From positions 1,116,001 through 1,180,000 of the forward strand of contig NZ_CP101114.1 in the NCBI RefSeq assembly GCF_024297065.1: 64,000 nt of DNA, given 5' to 3'. Shown piece after piece: positions 10,709-21,242 of this stretch. The position numbers and the translations under genes were made by a program. The DNA comes from Bartonella harrusi. GTDB taxonomy: Bacteria; Pseudomonadota; Alphaproteobacteria; Rhizobiales; Rhizobiaceae. Below the pieces are notes generated by a model. The model saw only the letters and a list, made by a program, of their open reading frames with translations. It was not told the DNA's origin and did not search any database. Position 1 is the stretch's first letter; each line of letters begins with the position of its first letter.

Positions 10709-13700
10709 ATGTCTATGTTCAAAAAAATTGTTATTCCTCAACATCTTTCAGCCCATATGATCTTTGATGGAGTCACTGATGGATTTGAAGCCTTTGCACT
10801 GGCTAAATTACGTTCGGTAATGACAACACAGGATAAACCACTTGTCTATGTTGTCCGTGATGGAGCGAAGATTGCTCATTTGCAACAAGTTTTAAATTTT
10901 ATTGAACCCAATTTGCCTGTATTTCAATTCCCAGCATGGGATTGTTTACCCTATGATCGTGTGTCTCCTGGAGTTGCTATTACAGCACGTCGCCTGTCAA
11001 CTTTGACCCATATAGAAAATTTGCGTCATAATCCACGCGCCGCAATTATATTAACAACAGCAAATGCAATTATACAAAAATTACCCCCACGCGAAGTGAT
11101 TGAAACTCAGATGATTCACACACGGGTTGGACAGCGTATTCATATGAGGCATTTAATTCAATCTCTAGAATGCAATGGTTTTGAGCGTGTTACGGTTGTT
11201 CGAGATGTTGGTGAATTTGCTGTAAGAGGAGGAATTCTTGATATTTTTTCTCCCGTTGATGCTGAGCCTTTGCGGCTTGATTTTTTTGGTGATACCTTAG
11301 AAACTATTCGCGTATTTGATTCAGAAACACAAAGAACAACAAAGCAAAAAACTGAGTTTTTCTTACACTCGATGAGTGAAGTTGTTCTTACACCTGAATG
11401 CGTGAATCGCTTTAAAAGTAATTATATTCGCACATTTGGTGTATTTCAAAAAAACAATATGCTTTATGAAGCGCTTTCTCAAGGGCGACGCTTTTCCGGT
11501 ATGGAACATTGGTTGCCGTTTTTTTATGAGAATCTTAACAGTTTTTTTGACTATTGTGATAATTTTCCTTTTGTTTTTGAAAATCTCATAGAAGAAGTGT
11601 TCGTTGAGCGTTATCGCCTTATTGAAGATTATTATAATGCGCGCAAGGAGCGTGAAAATGATAAAGAAAATTCTACTTCTTATCATCCGATAGAACCTAG
11701 CCTTCTCTATCTAACACCAGAATATATCTTAGAGCGTGCACAACACTCTGGACAGCGCATTGATTTTACACCTTTTAATGTTCCACAAAATTCAGGACAA
11801 ACCATTGTTCACGCAAATGTTAAACAGGGATATGATTTTGTAAAAGAACGTAATGCGCAAGAAAAGAATGTTTTCTCAAGTGTTGTTCATCATATCGCTT
11901 CATTGCGTGCTGCGGGCAAAAAAGTGCTCTTAGCGTGCTGGAGTGAAGGATCTCTAAACCGTTTGTTACAGGTTCTTGAAGAGCATGGGTTACAAAAAAT
12001 AGATGTTGTAAAATCATTACAAACTGTCAGAGAAACACCACGTAATCATATAACAGCAGCTGTTATAATGATAGAGCACGGCTTTGAAGTGGAAGATTTT
12101 GCTATCATAACAGAGCAAGATATCCTTGGCGATCGATTAATAAGATCACCAAAACGACGTAAAAGCAATAAAAATTTTATTTCTGAGATTGCGGCTTTAA
12201 ATTCTGGCGATATCGTTGTGCATATTGATCATGGTATTGGACAATTTATTGGTCTTAAAACCATTAAGACAACTGGGGTTTTGCGAGATTGTCTGGAAAT
12301 TCAGTACGCTGGAGGGGATCGGCTCTTTTTACCTATTGAAAATATCGAACTTCTTTCACGTTATGGATCAGAAGGAACGGATGTCACGTTAGATAAATTA
12401 GGTGGGGTTGGTTGGCAAGTACGAAAAACACGACTAAAAAAACATTTATTGGAAATGGCTGGTCAGTTGATTCATATAGCAGCAGAGCGTGCTCTGCGTT
12501 CGGCGCCTGCTTTAGTTCCACCAATTGGACCATTTGATGAATTTGTTGCATGTTTTCCTTATGAGGAAACGGAAGATCAAATGGATGCGATTGATGCTGT
12601 TCTAGATGATCTAGCTTCAGGAAAACCGATGGATCGCTTGATATGTGGTGATGTTGGTTTTGGCAAAACGGAAGTTGCTATTCGAAGTGCTTTTGTTGCA
12701 GCATTGAATGGCTATCAGGTTGCTGTTGTTGTGCCAACAACTTTGCTTTCACGACAACATTACAAAACTTTTATTTCCCGTTTTCAAGGATTACCCATCA
12801 AAATTGGCCACGCTTCAAGGCTTGTGAAAACGAAAGAACTTGCACAAGTCAAAAAAGGAATTTCAGATGGAACGATTGATATTGTTATTGGAACGCATGC
12901 CTTATTGAGTGATGCAGTTAATTTTCTACGGTTAGGTCTTCTGATCATTGATGAAGAGCAACATTTTGGTGTCAAACATAAAGAGCGTTTAAAAGAGCTT
13001 AAAAGTGATATTCATGTTCTCACACTTTCAGCAACCCCCATACCACGTACTTTAGGGTTAGCATTAGCAGGGATACGTGAACTTTCATTGATAACGACGC
13101 CTCCCATTGATAGAATGGCAGTCCGTACCTTTATTGCGCCTTTTGATTCACTTGTTATACGCGAAACATTGCTTCGAGAATATTACCGTGGTGGGCAGAG
13201 TTTTTATGTTTGTCCTCGTATTTCTGATCTTGGTTTTATAGAAGAATATCTCAAAACGCATGTTCCCGAACTCAAATTCGTTGTTGCTCATGGGCAAATG
13301 CCCGCTGGACAGCTTGATGATATTATGAATGCATTTTATGATGGACAATATGATATTCTGCTGTCAACAACCATTATTGAATCAGGTCTTGATATTCCAA
13401 CAGCTAATACATTAATTGTGCACCGTGCTGAGATGTTTGGTCTTGCTGCTCTCTATCAATTGCGTGGTAGGGTAGGGCGTTCAAAACAACGTGCTTACGC
13501 ACTCTTTACATATCCTTCTGGTAAAGTTTTAACACCTGCTGCTGATCGTCGCCTTAAAGTTTTACAATCTCTTGATACGTTGGGAGCAGGCTTTCAATTG
13601 GCAAGTCATGACATGGATATTCGCGGTTCAGGTAATTTTTTAGGTGAAGAGCAATCTGGGCATATTAAAGAAGTTGGATTTGAGCTCTATCAAAAAATGC

Positions 13701-14212
13701 TTGAAGAAGCTATCATTGAATTAAAAGATGGCGGGTATAAGGAAGACAAGCAATGGTCTCCTCAGATTTCACTTGGTACAACTGTCATGATACCAGAAAA
13801 TTTTGTACCTGACTTATCACTCCGTATGGGACTTTATCGTCGTTTGACAGAATTGGATGATTTAGAAAAAATTGATGAATTCGCAGCTGAGTTAATAGAT
13901 CGTTTTGGTCCTTTACCACTTGAAGTTCAGCACCTCCTTAAAGTCTTTTATATCAAAACATTGTGTCGAAAAGCACATGTAGAAAAATTAGATACTGGAC
14001 CAAAGGGTGTGGTCATACAATTTCGTAATAATTATTTTATAAATAGTGTTGCTCTTGTTCAATGGATTGAAAAACAAGGCGCGATGGCAAAAATTCGACC
14101 AGATCAAAGTATCGCTCTTATCCGTGATTGGTCTACCGTAAATGAAAGACTTGTTGGAGCAACAGATATTATGACGCAACTTGTAGAAATGGCAAAGAAA
14201 TATTCTGTTTAG
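10709..14212 (+). CDS. mfd: Transcription-repair coupling factor Mfd
   Basis: Mfd displaces RNA polymerase stalled at DNA damage and recruits UvrA. The product is about 1167 residues. In order: UvrB-homology N-terminal modules, the CarD-like RNA polymerase interaction domain (SGDIVVHIDHGIG near residue 500), a RecG-like SF2 helicase with Walker A GDVGFGKTEV near 647 and Walker B IIDEEQ near 747, helicase motif VI within QLRGRVGRSKQRAYA, and a C-terminal TRCF domain (residues about 1000-1110). ATG 10709 follows the sdhE stop by five bases; ATG 10715 is an alternative, and the longer TTG start at 10685 overlaps sdhE without a good ribosome site. Confidence 0.95.
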   Translation: MSMFKKIVIPQHLSAHMIFDGVTDGFEAFALAKLRSVMTTQDKPLVYVVRDGAKIAHLQQVLNFIEPNLPVFQFPAWDCLPYDRVSPGVAITARRLSTLTHIENLRHNPRAAIILTTANAIIQKLPPREVIETQMIHTRVGQRIHMRHLIQSLECNGFERVTVVRDVGEFAVRGGILDIFSPVDAEPLRLDFFGDTLETIRVFDSETQRTTKQKTEFFLHSMSEVVLTPECVNRFKSNYIRTFGVFQKNNMLYEALSQGRRFSGMEHWLPFFYENLNSFFDYCDNFPFVFENLIEEVFVERYRLIEDYYNARKERENDKENSTSYHPIEPSLLYLTPEYILERAQHSGQRIDFTPFNVPQNSGQTIVHANVKQGYDFVKERNAQEKNVFSSVVHHIASLRAAGKKVLLACWSEGSLNRLLQVLEEHGLQKIDVVKSLQTVRETPRNHITAAVIMIEHGFEVEDFAIITEQDILGDRLIRSPKRRKSNKNFISEIAALNSGDIVVHIDHGIGQFIGLKTIKTTGVLRDCLEIQYAGGDRLFLPIENIELLSRYGSEGTDVTLDKLGGVGWQVRKTRLKKHLLEMAGQLIHIAAERALRSAPALVPPIGPFDEFVACFPYEETEDQMDAIDAVLDDLASGKPMDRLICGDVGFGKTEVAIRSAFVAALNGYQVAVVVPTTLLSRQHYKTFISRFQGLPIKIGHASRLVKTKELAQVKKGISDGTIDIVIGTHALLSDAVNFLRLGLLIIDEEQHFGVKHKERLKELKSDIHVLTLSATPIPRTLGLALAGIRELSLITTPPIDRMAVRTFIAPFDSLVIRETLLREYYRGGQSFYVCPRISDLGFIEEYLKTHVPELKFVVAHGQMPAGQLDDIMNAFYDGQYDILLSTTIIESGLDIPTANTLIVHRAEMFGLAALYQLRGRVGRSKQRAYALFTYPSGKVLTPAADRRLKVLQSLDTLGAGFQLASHDMDIRGSGNFLGEEQSGHIKEVGFELYQKMLEEAIIELKDGGYKEDKQWSPQISLGTTVMIPENFVPDLSLRMGLYRRLTELDDLEKIDEFAAELIDRFGPLPLEVQHLLKVFYIKTLCRKAHVEKLDTGPKGVVIQFRNNYFINSVALVQWIEKQGAMAKIRPDQSIALIRDWSTVNERLVGATDIMTQLVEMAKKYSV

Positions 14213-14462
14213 AATTTTTTTATAATTCAAAGCGATAACTCATTTTATTAGAGCATATATTTCAGAATATTCGGTTGTTGAACTTTTTTAAAATTAAACT
14301 TTAAGTTCACACTAAAAATACTCTCTAACCTTTTTATATATAGTACACATTGATAAAATCAAAGAAGTAACTTAATTAGTACCGCCATAATGAGAGATTC
14401 CAACATAGAATGGAATATTTTTTTATAAATTTTTTCAAGAGTAAAAGAAAAAGTAGCGTAAT

Positions 14463-15329
14463 ATGATTTTTTCATCACACAAATTACTAACTATAGCCTT
14501 TTTATTCTTAACTTTAATATGTGGTTTTAAAAATGCGCATGCTGAGTTTTTTTTAACAGAGTTATCTCTTTCTGGTTTAACTCTTGATGAAAAGTACAAG
14601 CGTATTAAAGAAAGATTGCAAGTTGTTGAAAAGAGAATAAAGTTTATTGAAAAAACATTTGCTGATTTGACTCTTTCACAAATCCGCGTTTCTAATACAG
14701 AACATGATAAACTTATACAGGAACAAACAGATCTTATTGACGAGAGACGTCAGCTTAATTTGAAAATAGATGATTTAGCTAAAGAGAAACGCGATTTAAT
14801 ATATAGAGCATATAGGGCAAGAGCTTATGAAGTAGGGGAGTATGAAAAGAAGTTAATTAAAGCGAAGGAATACTTGAAATCTCAAAGTTCTTATGAATTG
14901 GGATTTGGTGATGGAAAGGAATATCTTAAGGAGGAAGAGATAAATGAGATAGTAAAGCTTTATCCATATTTTATTTTTATTTGTAAAGTTGATGAAAGTC
15001 TGTTGTATACAGAGATAGGGCCTTTGTTACGTAAAGATTTTGGTTGGAAAAAAGAAGATTTTAGTTGGGCAAAAGATGCAATTAAATTAACAGATCAAGA
15101 GTTTATCAAGGGCATTAAAGAACTTATGACAGTGGATTTCGATGTCTTTGAAAAAAAAGTAGTGAATACTGTAAGAGACATGATAACACATAATCCTTCA
15201 GGTGTGAGAAGTGTTCCTGTGGTGTGTAAAACTATCAAGAAAATGCATGATATAATGCTTCCTAATAGAAGAGAGAATATTATTAACCGCATAGGTTCTT
15301 ATATTAAAAAGTGGTTCCAGCAAAGGTAG
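14463..15329 (+). CDS. Putative secreted coiled-coil protein of unknown function
   Basis: I do not recognise this 288-residue protein. It begins with a clear signal peptide (hydrophobic stretch LLTIAFLFLTLICGF, likely cut after AHA near residue 28). Residues about 40-125 are charged and heptad-like (for example KRIKERLQVVEKRIKFIEK), suggesting a coiled coil. A less charged region and a C-terminal basic segment (SYIKKWFQQR) follow. There is no membrane anchor after the signal peptide, so it is probably periplasmic, surface-bound or secreted. About 250 AT-rich bases separate it from mfd. The region downstream is broken and the next intact gene is IalB-like, so this is an accessory zone. A host-interaction role is only a guess. 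Confidence 0.6.
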   Translation: MIFSSHKLLTIAFLFLTLICGFKNAHAEFFLTELSLSGLTLDEKYKRIKERLQVVEKRIKFIEKTFADLTLSQIRVSNTEHDKLIQEQTDLIDERRQLNLKIDDLAKEKRDLIYRAYRARAYEVGEYEKKLIKAKEYLKSQSSYELGFGDGKEYLKEEEINEIVKLYPYFIFICKVDESLLYTEIGPLLRKDFGWKKEDFSWAKDAIKLTDQEFIKGIKELMTVDFDVFEKKVVNTVRDMITHNPSGVRSVPVVCKTIKKMHDIMLPNRRENIINRIGSYIKKWFQQR

Positions 15330-15399
15330 TACATTTATTCACATCCCCCAATTGGAAAGACGATGCCCATAGGGTGATATGCTATATGTGGAATTCTAA

Positions 15400-17000
15400 T
15401 ATATGATCAATGCGCTATTCGTTGTTCAGGTAAGTGATAAGAGTAGTTACCAAAAATAAAATTCCTATCCAAATCTCGAATTGTTGCAATCAAATCAATA
15501 TCTAAATGGACATCAAATATCGCTATTATCATTACATTTACAGCAGGATTAGCGGCTTCAGAAAAATAAAATTTCTCTTTTAAATTTCAAGAATCTAAAC
15601 TCTAACGATTTGTTTTTTTGTTTCCTAGAGAGAGTTTTTTAATTTCTCTGTAATCATATTATAATCAAATATTCCTAAGGAATTTTGAGATTTTCTATCA
15701 TCAACTGTTCTTATTTCAGAAGAATAGTAAAGAGTGATAAAACACTTTGGAATGGAAGTGTAATCTTTTCCCCTTCAAGCCATTGAATCATAATTTCAAA
15801 ATGAAAAAGCAAGGCATAAGGAGCAATGGTTTTGTTATTTTTTGGATAAAACTTGATTTTTGTAAGAGTTTTCAAAATTTTTTTGCAATTTATCCATATC
15901 CGATCCATCTGTTTTAGAAATATACGATATTCCATTTATGGCGTTGAGAAGAATTGCATCATAATAGGGATACGCAAAATATTTTTTCGTTTACTGATTT
16001 TCCGAAAGTTGGAAGGATACAGGTACCATAATAACCTTCTATTCTGGTAGAGATAATTCTTTAAAAGATGATGATTTTATCCATTCAAAATAAAAAAGGA
16101 GCGCATGTCTTATTCGTTTATTTTAAAATATCGCGAGACGTATAAAAACAAACTGCATAAGATTGGCGGGAAGGCCTTTAAATTTTTTTTTAACATATGC
16201 TTTCGTACACAGTTGAAAAATCATGAGAATAAATTTTTCTAATGATCTAGATTTATTTGATAAAAATATTAATTATATTTTTTAAAGAGTCAAAATATCT
16301 GTATCGTTACGAAAACATTCAATTCGAATGAGACCAAAATTATTTAATTTTTTCTTAATAAAAAAATCTTATCCTCAATAATCAGTATTATTCTTATAGA
16401 TAACACGTTTATTTGGATTAATAAACTGAATGATATAGAGGTTATTTCCAAAAATTTTTCATTTAACTTATTTTAAAAATCATCAATATTAATACCATGA
16501 TTTCCAATTTTTTCGATAGATTTTATCTTTTTCATATAACAGTTATTGAAAGAGTTTCCTTATCTTTAAGAAGTTTTGTTGTAGATAAAAAAAATTTAAC
16601 TGTTATAGGTTTTCTCCATATAAACAAGTGTCTTTGGATTAAAAAAGGAGTAATTTTAGTGTGATCGTTGTTTAATTCAATTTTTTGCCAAGAAGTTATA
16701 AAATGTAAAAGCTTCATTATAGAAAGCTACCAATCATTATTTTGTCAAAATCAGAAAACTGTTCATTAGAAAAAACTCCTCTATCAGTTATTCTAAAAAT
16801 TTGGATGACAAATAGATTTAATCAATCAAATTTTTTAGTTATACCATAAATCACTTTACCTTTTCGGTTTGCATCAGGAAATGCATAATGAAGATTTTAG
16901 ATTTATCTAATGATTTTAGGGCTTTATGAATTTCTATCCCTGTTGCTAGAAAAGCCTGTAGCTTAAAAGCAGAATTATAAATGTAAAGAAATTTTTAAAG
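15400..17000 (-). pseudogene. Heavily degraded protein gene, unidentified
   Basis: No intact gene spans these 1.6 kb, but conceptual translation of the minus strand gives consecutive natural-looking protein segments in alternating frames. From the 5' side they include AFLATGIEIHKALKSLDKSK (about 16965-16890), YAFPDANRKGKVIYGITKKF then ITDRGVFSNEQFSDFDK (about 16890-16730), ITPFLIQRHLFIWRKPI (about 16660-16610), FAYPYYDAILLNAINGISYI and KTDGSDMDKLQKNFENSY (about 15980-15850), and NPAVNVMIIAIFDVHLDIDL with DLDRNFIFGNYSYHLPEQ near the end (about 15560-15410). Stop codons and shifts separate them, giving an ancestral protein of roughly 450-520 residues. I could not name the family. Extent and number of lesions are estimates by eye. 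Confidence 0.5.
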
Positions 17001-17343
17001 TAATTAAGATGTATAGTATAATAGGAAACTTTACTTTAACTATATTGCAATATTTATTTTTTTATGCGATTTTGTCCTATTCTGTTGCACTAGGGTATTG
17101 TATGGGTAAATTTCGATAAAAATTTAATACCATTAAAAAGGGGGATGCTATATATGAGCGTATAAAAGTTTGATGAGCTCTTTGTCGTTTTTCTAAATTT
17201 GACTTTTCACTTTATATTGAAGTAAAAAGCATAAGAGTGAGTGTCATTTCATTGGTTTAATTTAATACACTTGATTGAAATTATATTTAATATTCCTAAT
17301 TTTGGGGTTATTTTAAAAGCGCATTGAAAGGATTAACTTAATC

Positions 17344-17955
17344 ATGTCGCATAAAAATATCTATTCTGTTGTTTCAGTATTGGCTGGGGCAGTAGCTCTT
17401 TTTCTTACAGTTCACACTTCTTCAAATGCACAAACTTTATCTCAAGGTTGGTACAAGGTTTGCAGTAAGCAGCATGATGTTGATGTTTGTAATACAATGA
17501 ACACTGTTGTATCAAACACGGGTCAACCTTTGACGGCTTTTAATCTTGTCGAAATAAAAGGAAAACAAAATGAAAAACGTATAGGTATTCAAGTTCCGAC
17601 AGGGCGTTTTTTGCCGGAAGGTATTCATATTCAAATAGGAGATAATTTTTCTAAAAAAGTTCCTTATATTATTTGTAATGGACCAAGCTGTATTGCCAAT
17701 GATGTTTTAGATGATAAGCTCATTGCTGCTATGAAAAGTGGTTCGAAAATGATTGTAACCACAATTAATTTTCGTGGTGCGGCTAATCCTATTGAATTTT
17801 CTCTTAATGGATTTACAGCAGCATATACAGGTCCTGGTATGGAAGAAAAAGATTTCCAACAAGAACAAATAAAGTTGCAACAAGCTATTCAATCAAATCA
17901 AAAAGAAATTGAAAACCGTATGCGGGCTGAGCAAGAGAAAGCTAAACAAAGGTAA
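17344..17955 (+). CDS. Invasion-associated locus B (IalB) family protein
   Basis: This 203-residue exported protein matches the IalB family, periplasmic or membrane-associated proteins linked to erythrocyte invasion in Bartonella and widespread in Rhizobiales. It has a signal peptide (AVALFLTVHTSSNAQ, cleavage near residue 30), the early WYKVC motif, four cysteines (CSKQHDVDVC and CNGPSC pairs, likely disulfides) and the IQVPTGRFLPEGI segment characteristic of the family. The C-terminus is a charged tail rich in Q, E and K (residues about 170-203), possibly a short coiled coil. It converges on rne and ends before a strong hairpin terminator. Whether it is the orthologue of the original ialB or a paralogue cannot be decided here, so no symbol is given. 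Confidence 0.85.
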   Translation: MSHKNIYSVVSVLAGAVALFLTVHTSSNAQTLSQGWYKVCSKQHDVDVCNTMNTVVSNTGQPLTAFNLVEIKGKQNEKRIGIQVPTGRFLPEGIHIQIGDNFSKKVPYIICNGPSCIANDVLDDKLIAAMKSGSKMIVTTINFRGAANPIEFSLNGFTAAYTGPGMEEKDFQQEQIKLQQAIQSNQKEIENRMRAEQEKAKQR

Positions 17956-18002
17956 TAAACGTAAAGAGTATTAAAAAAATCTTTTTCTATGTTTATCTAT
18001 TT

Positions 18003-18034
18003 AAAACGCCACAAAGCATTTGTGGCGTTTTTTT
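18003..18034. terminator. Rho-independent terminator between convergent IalB-like gene and rne
   Basis: A 13-bp perfect stem (AAAACGCCACAAA at 18003-18015 and TTTGTGGCGTTTT at 18019-18031) with a three-base loop is followed by more T residues on the plus strand. The A run on the other side gives a T tract for the minus strand too, so it can terminate both the IalB-like gene and rne, whose stop codon is at 18039. Confidence 0.9.
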
Positions 18035-18038
18035 ATGC

Positions 18039-20657
18039 TTAATTTTTAGAAAGAGTTCTACGTTTCCACCAACCGATGCGCCGAGTTTTAGGAACATCAT
18101 TAGGTGTTGATGATATAACAACTGAGTAATCAGCTTTCTCTTCAATTTTCGAGGGAGTTTGTTCAACAGATTCTTCACTTACATTTTTTTGCACAGATGT
18201 GTCTTCTACTGATGTTGATTTTTTATATGTTCTACGCGTGGATCTTTTAGAATCTGTAGGCGTTTTTTCAGCCTTATCATGAGTAGCTTTATCTGCTTTT
18301 TTTGTTTTAGCTTTATGTATCGAGCTAGCTGTAGATTTTTCTTCTAAAGGTTCCAGTGTTTCTACATTTTGATCGTTCTCAAGGGATTGCTGATTTTGCA
18401 CGGCTTTTGAAGAACGTGTTTTTCGCTTTTTAGGTTTAACAACCGTATCCGTATCAATTTTTACAGCTTCATCTTGTTGTATATTTGAGTGCTGTATATT
18501 ATTTTTTATTTCCTTAAATTGCACAGATTTAGTCGCTGGAGCATGACGTTTACGATGTGCTGTTTTAATTTCTTTCAAAGCCTGTTTGGCAAAATCGCCT
18601 ACTGGTTCTGCATAAGGAATACGAAGCTGATAAGAGACATTATCTTGATTACGACGACCGCCACGGCGCCCCCGACGACGGGTACGACGACGAGAATTAT
18701 CGTTTAGTGCATCGTCTCTTTTATGTATGTTGGAAGAAGAATCACTATTAATCTCACTTTGAAGATTTTTACACCGCTGTTTTTTCTTTCTTTCAACTGG
18801 CACTTTATCTTCTTTAGACGCATCATCTTTTAAGACTACATTCTTAACTTTTTCTTCATTGTTATTTTCAAAAGTTAATGGTGGCTGAGAAACTGCTTCT
18901 GCTATTGCGCCTTTAGAAATAATGAGATGTTGTGTTCCAATGCTATCATCTGCTTCAATACTAATATTAAGTTTAAAGCGATCCTCTAGATTAACAAGAA
19001 GATTGCGTTTTTGGTTTAATACATAAAGCGCCGTTGTGACAGGTGTGCGCACAGTAATATTATGTTGTGAATTGTGGAGGAGATATTCTTCAATTGAGCG
19101 TATGACATGTAAAGCAATTGAGGATTCAGAACGAACATTTCCTGTTCCAGCACAATGTGGGCAGGGTTGTGTTGTACTTTCTAAAACTGATACGCGAATA
19201 CGTTGACGACTCATTTCCAAAAGGCCGAAGTGTGAAATATGACCGACTTGAATACGGGCGCGATCGCTTTTTAAGCAATCTTTTAACTTTTTTTCAACAA
19301 TCCTCACATTACGCTCTTCAAGCATGTCAATGAAATCAATCACAATCAAGCCTGCAAGGTCACGTAAGCGTAATTGACGCGCTATCTCTTCGGCGGCTTC
19401 AAGATTGGTTTGTAATGCTGTCTTTTCAACGGAAAATTCTTTGGTGGAGCGGCCAGAGTTAACATCAATCGCAACGAGTGCTTCTGTTTGATTAATAACA
19501 AGATAACCACCAGATTTTAAAGAAACTTGCGGGTGCAACATTTTATCAAGTTGAATTTCGATATTGTTGCGTGCAAAAATAGGGATAGGATCACGATAGG
19601 GTTGCACAACTTTTGCATGACTTGGCATGAGCATACGCATGAAGTCTTTTGCTTCACGATATCCTTGATCACCAGAAACAAGAATTTCACTAATATTCTT
19701 ATTGTAAAGATCGCGTATAGAGCGCTTGATAAGATTGCTTTCTTCATGCACAAGGCATGGTGCTGTAGATTTGAGTGTCAAAGTGCGAACAGTATCCCAT
19801 AGCCGTGTAAGATATTCATAATCGCGTTTAATTTCAGCTTTTGTTCTATTTGCTCCAGCAGTCCGTAGAATAACGCCCATACCTTTAGGGACGGCTAATT
19901 CTTTTACAATTTCTTTAAGGCGCTTACGATCTTGTATATTTGTAATTTTGCGTGAAATACCACCACCACGAGCAGTATTGGGCATTAAAACAGAATAACG
20001 ACCTGCCAAGGATAAATATGTTGTGAGTGCAGCACCTTTATTACCACGTTCTTCTTTAATAACTTGTACTAATAAAATTTGACGTCGTTTTATTACTTCT
20101 TGAATTTTATATTGACGTCCTTGTTTTCGTTGATAGGTAGGAATTTCCTCTCGTACATCCTCAGCACCAACCATTTCTATATCATCATAGGAAACATTTG
20201 TATCAAATGCTTCTTCTGTATCATCAAGTGTTATTGCTTCAGATGTTATGTCATTTTCAACATCTGCTGCTATGGCACTGTTACGCCTTTCTTTTTTTGT
20301 TTTTCTAGAACGTTTTTTATTTTTATTTGTTTCTTCAGGAAGATTATCTGCATAACTTTCTCCTACAGCAGCTTTTTCTTCTTCTTCAAGAAGAGCAAGG
20401 CGATCAGCAATAGGAATTTGATAATAATCGGGATGAATTTCAGAAAATGTTAAAAAACCATGGCGATTGCCACCATATTCAACAAAAGCTGCTTGCAGAG
20501 ACGGTTCTACACGCGTAATACGCGCTAGATAAATATTCCCTTTAAGCTGCATTTTATGTTCTGTTTCAAAATCAAGTTCTTCAATTTCGTTGCCCTGAAT
20601 AACAACAACACGTGTTTCCTCCGGATGGGAGGCATCTATAAGCATTTTGTTTGACAT
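18039..20657 (-). CDS. rne: Ribonuclease E
   Basis: RNase E is the central endoribonuclease for mRNA decay and rRNA processing. The 872-residue product has an N-terminal S1 domain split by a long charged insertion (residues about 85-200, including a basic KNKKRSRKTKKERR stretch), as is usual in alphaproteobacteria. The DNase I-like catalytic core has VAIDVNSGRSTK near residue 395 and LIVIDFIDMLEERN near 439 with the metal-binding aspartates. The zinc-link CPHCAGTG is near 498. The C-terminal third is low-complexity and charged, with an arginine-rich RRRTRRRGRRGGRR segment near 655 that should bind RNA and act as degradosome scaffold. ATG 20657 is used; ATG 20645 is also possible. A long leader lies upstream. 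Confidence 0.95.
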   Translation of the reverse strand: MSNKMLIDASHPEETRVVVIQGNEIEELDFETEHKMQLKGNIYLARITRVEPSLQAAFVEYGGNRHGFLTFSEIHPDYYQIPIADRLALLEEEEKAAVGESYADNLPEETNKNKKRSRKTKKERRNSAIAADVENDITSEAITLDDTEEAFDTNVSYDDIEMVGAEDVREEIPTYQRKQGRQYKIQEVIKRRQILLVQVIKEERGNKGAALTTYLSLAGRYSVLMPNTARGGGISRKITNIQDRKRLKEIVKELAVPKGMGVILRTAGANRTKAEIKRDYEYLTRLWDTVRTLTLKSTAPCLVHEESNLIKRSIRDLYNKNISEILVSGDQGYREAKDFMRMLMPSHAKVVQPYRDPIPIFARNNIEIQLDKMLHPQVSLKSGGYLVINQTEALVAIDVNSGRSTKEFSVEKTALQTNLEAAEEIARQLRLRDLAGLIVIDFIDMLEERNVRIVEKKLKDCLKSDRARIQVGHISHFGLLEMSRQRIRVSVLESTTQPCPHCAGTGNVRSESSIALHVIRSIEEYLLHNSQHNITVRTPVTTALYVLNQKRNLLVNLEDRFKLNISIEADDSIGTQHLIISKGAIAEAVSQPPLTFENNNEEKVKNVVLKDDASKEDKVPVERKKKQRCKNLQSEINSDSSSNIHKRDDALNDNSRRRTRRRGRRGGRRNQDNVSYQLRIPYAEPVGDFAKQALKEIKTAHRKRHAPATKSVQFKEIKNNIQHSNIQQDEAVKIDTDTVVKPKKRKTRSSKAVQNQQSLENDQNVETLEPLEEKSTASSIHKAKTKKADKATHDKAEKTPTDSKRSTRRTYKKSTSVEDTSVQKNVSEESVEQTPSKIEEKADYSVVISSTPNDVPKTRRIGWWKRRTLSKN

Positions 20658-21242
20658 AAGTTAAAATCCTAAAGGCGACATGCATAACTTTATTCAAACG
20701 AACAGCATAACTATTCGCAAACATAAGAAGCTGTCTGCCATAAAAGGGAGATACTAGAAAAACAGAATGGGATACTCGGTGTAAACACATGATTGTATTT
20801 ATGTCATTTCTAACCATCATCTCCATCTGTTTTATATGACTCATACTATAAGTCTCCAGCAAAATTGTCTTTAAAATAGTCCGGATATCCGAACCAGCGA
20901 ATCTTAATAACGCAATTCTAGCTTTTGTAACACAAAGAATTTTCATCCATAACAAGCCTCAATGTATAATAACGACAATTTCTTTAAAGACAACTTAATA
21001 TGGACGGCAGATATTTAGGTGGGCTATTGGCTAGAAAGCGTAAATATCCTTTTATGTTGATATCATAATTTTGGCAAGTAACAATATAAATAGGTAACAT
21101 TATAATGTCTTTATTGCCTTAATTTAGCATTGTGGGTTTTAAAATCCTCAGATTTATTATTTATTGAAAAATAGAGAGTAAATCTGATGATTGCTTTTAT
21201 AAAATCAAAATGAGTTATAAATAATGTAGAGTGTTTTATCCT
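20658..21242. promoter_or_regulatory. Divergent intergenic region rne/amiC with a probable long rne leader
   Basis: These 585 bases lie between divergent rne and amiC and hold no convincing gene; a 124-codon minus-strand frame here has no family features. A weak promoter-like pair for rne reads, on the minus strand, TTGTCT (20993-20988) and TATACA (20968-20963) with 19-base spacing, which would give a leader of about 300 nucleotides. Long autoregulatory leaders are known for rne in enterobacteria; extending that here is inference. AGGAT on the minus strand about 10 bases before ATG 20657 is the likely rne ribosome binding site. Confidence 0.35.

Noticed and set aside
20079-20453. 124-codon plus-strand frame inside rne
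   Set aside because: Antisense to the AT-rich charged insertion of RNase E, rich in F, I and C with no domain; a shadow.
20581-20955. Minus-strand frame overlapping the rne start and leader
   Set aside because: Overlaps rne in another frame and has no recognisable features or ribosome site.
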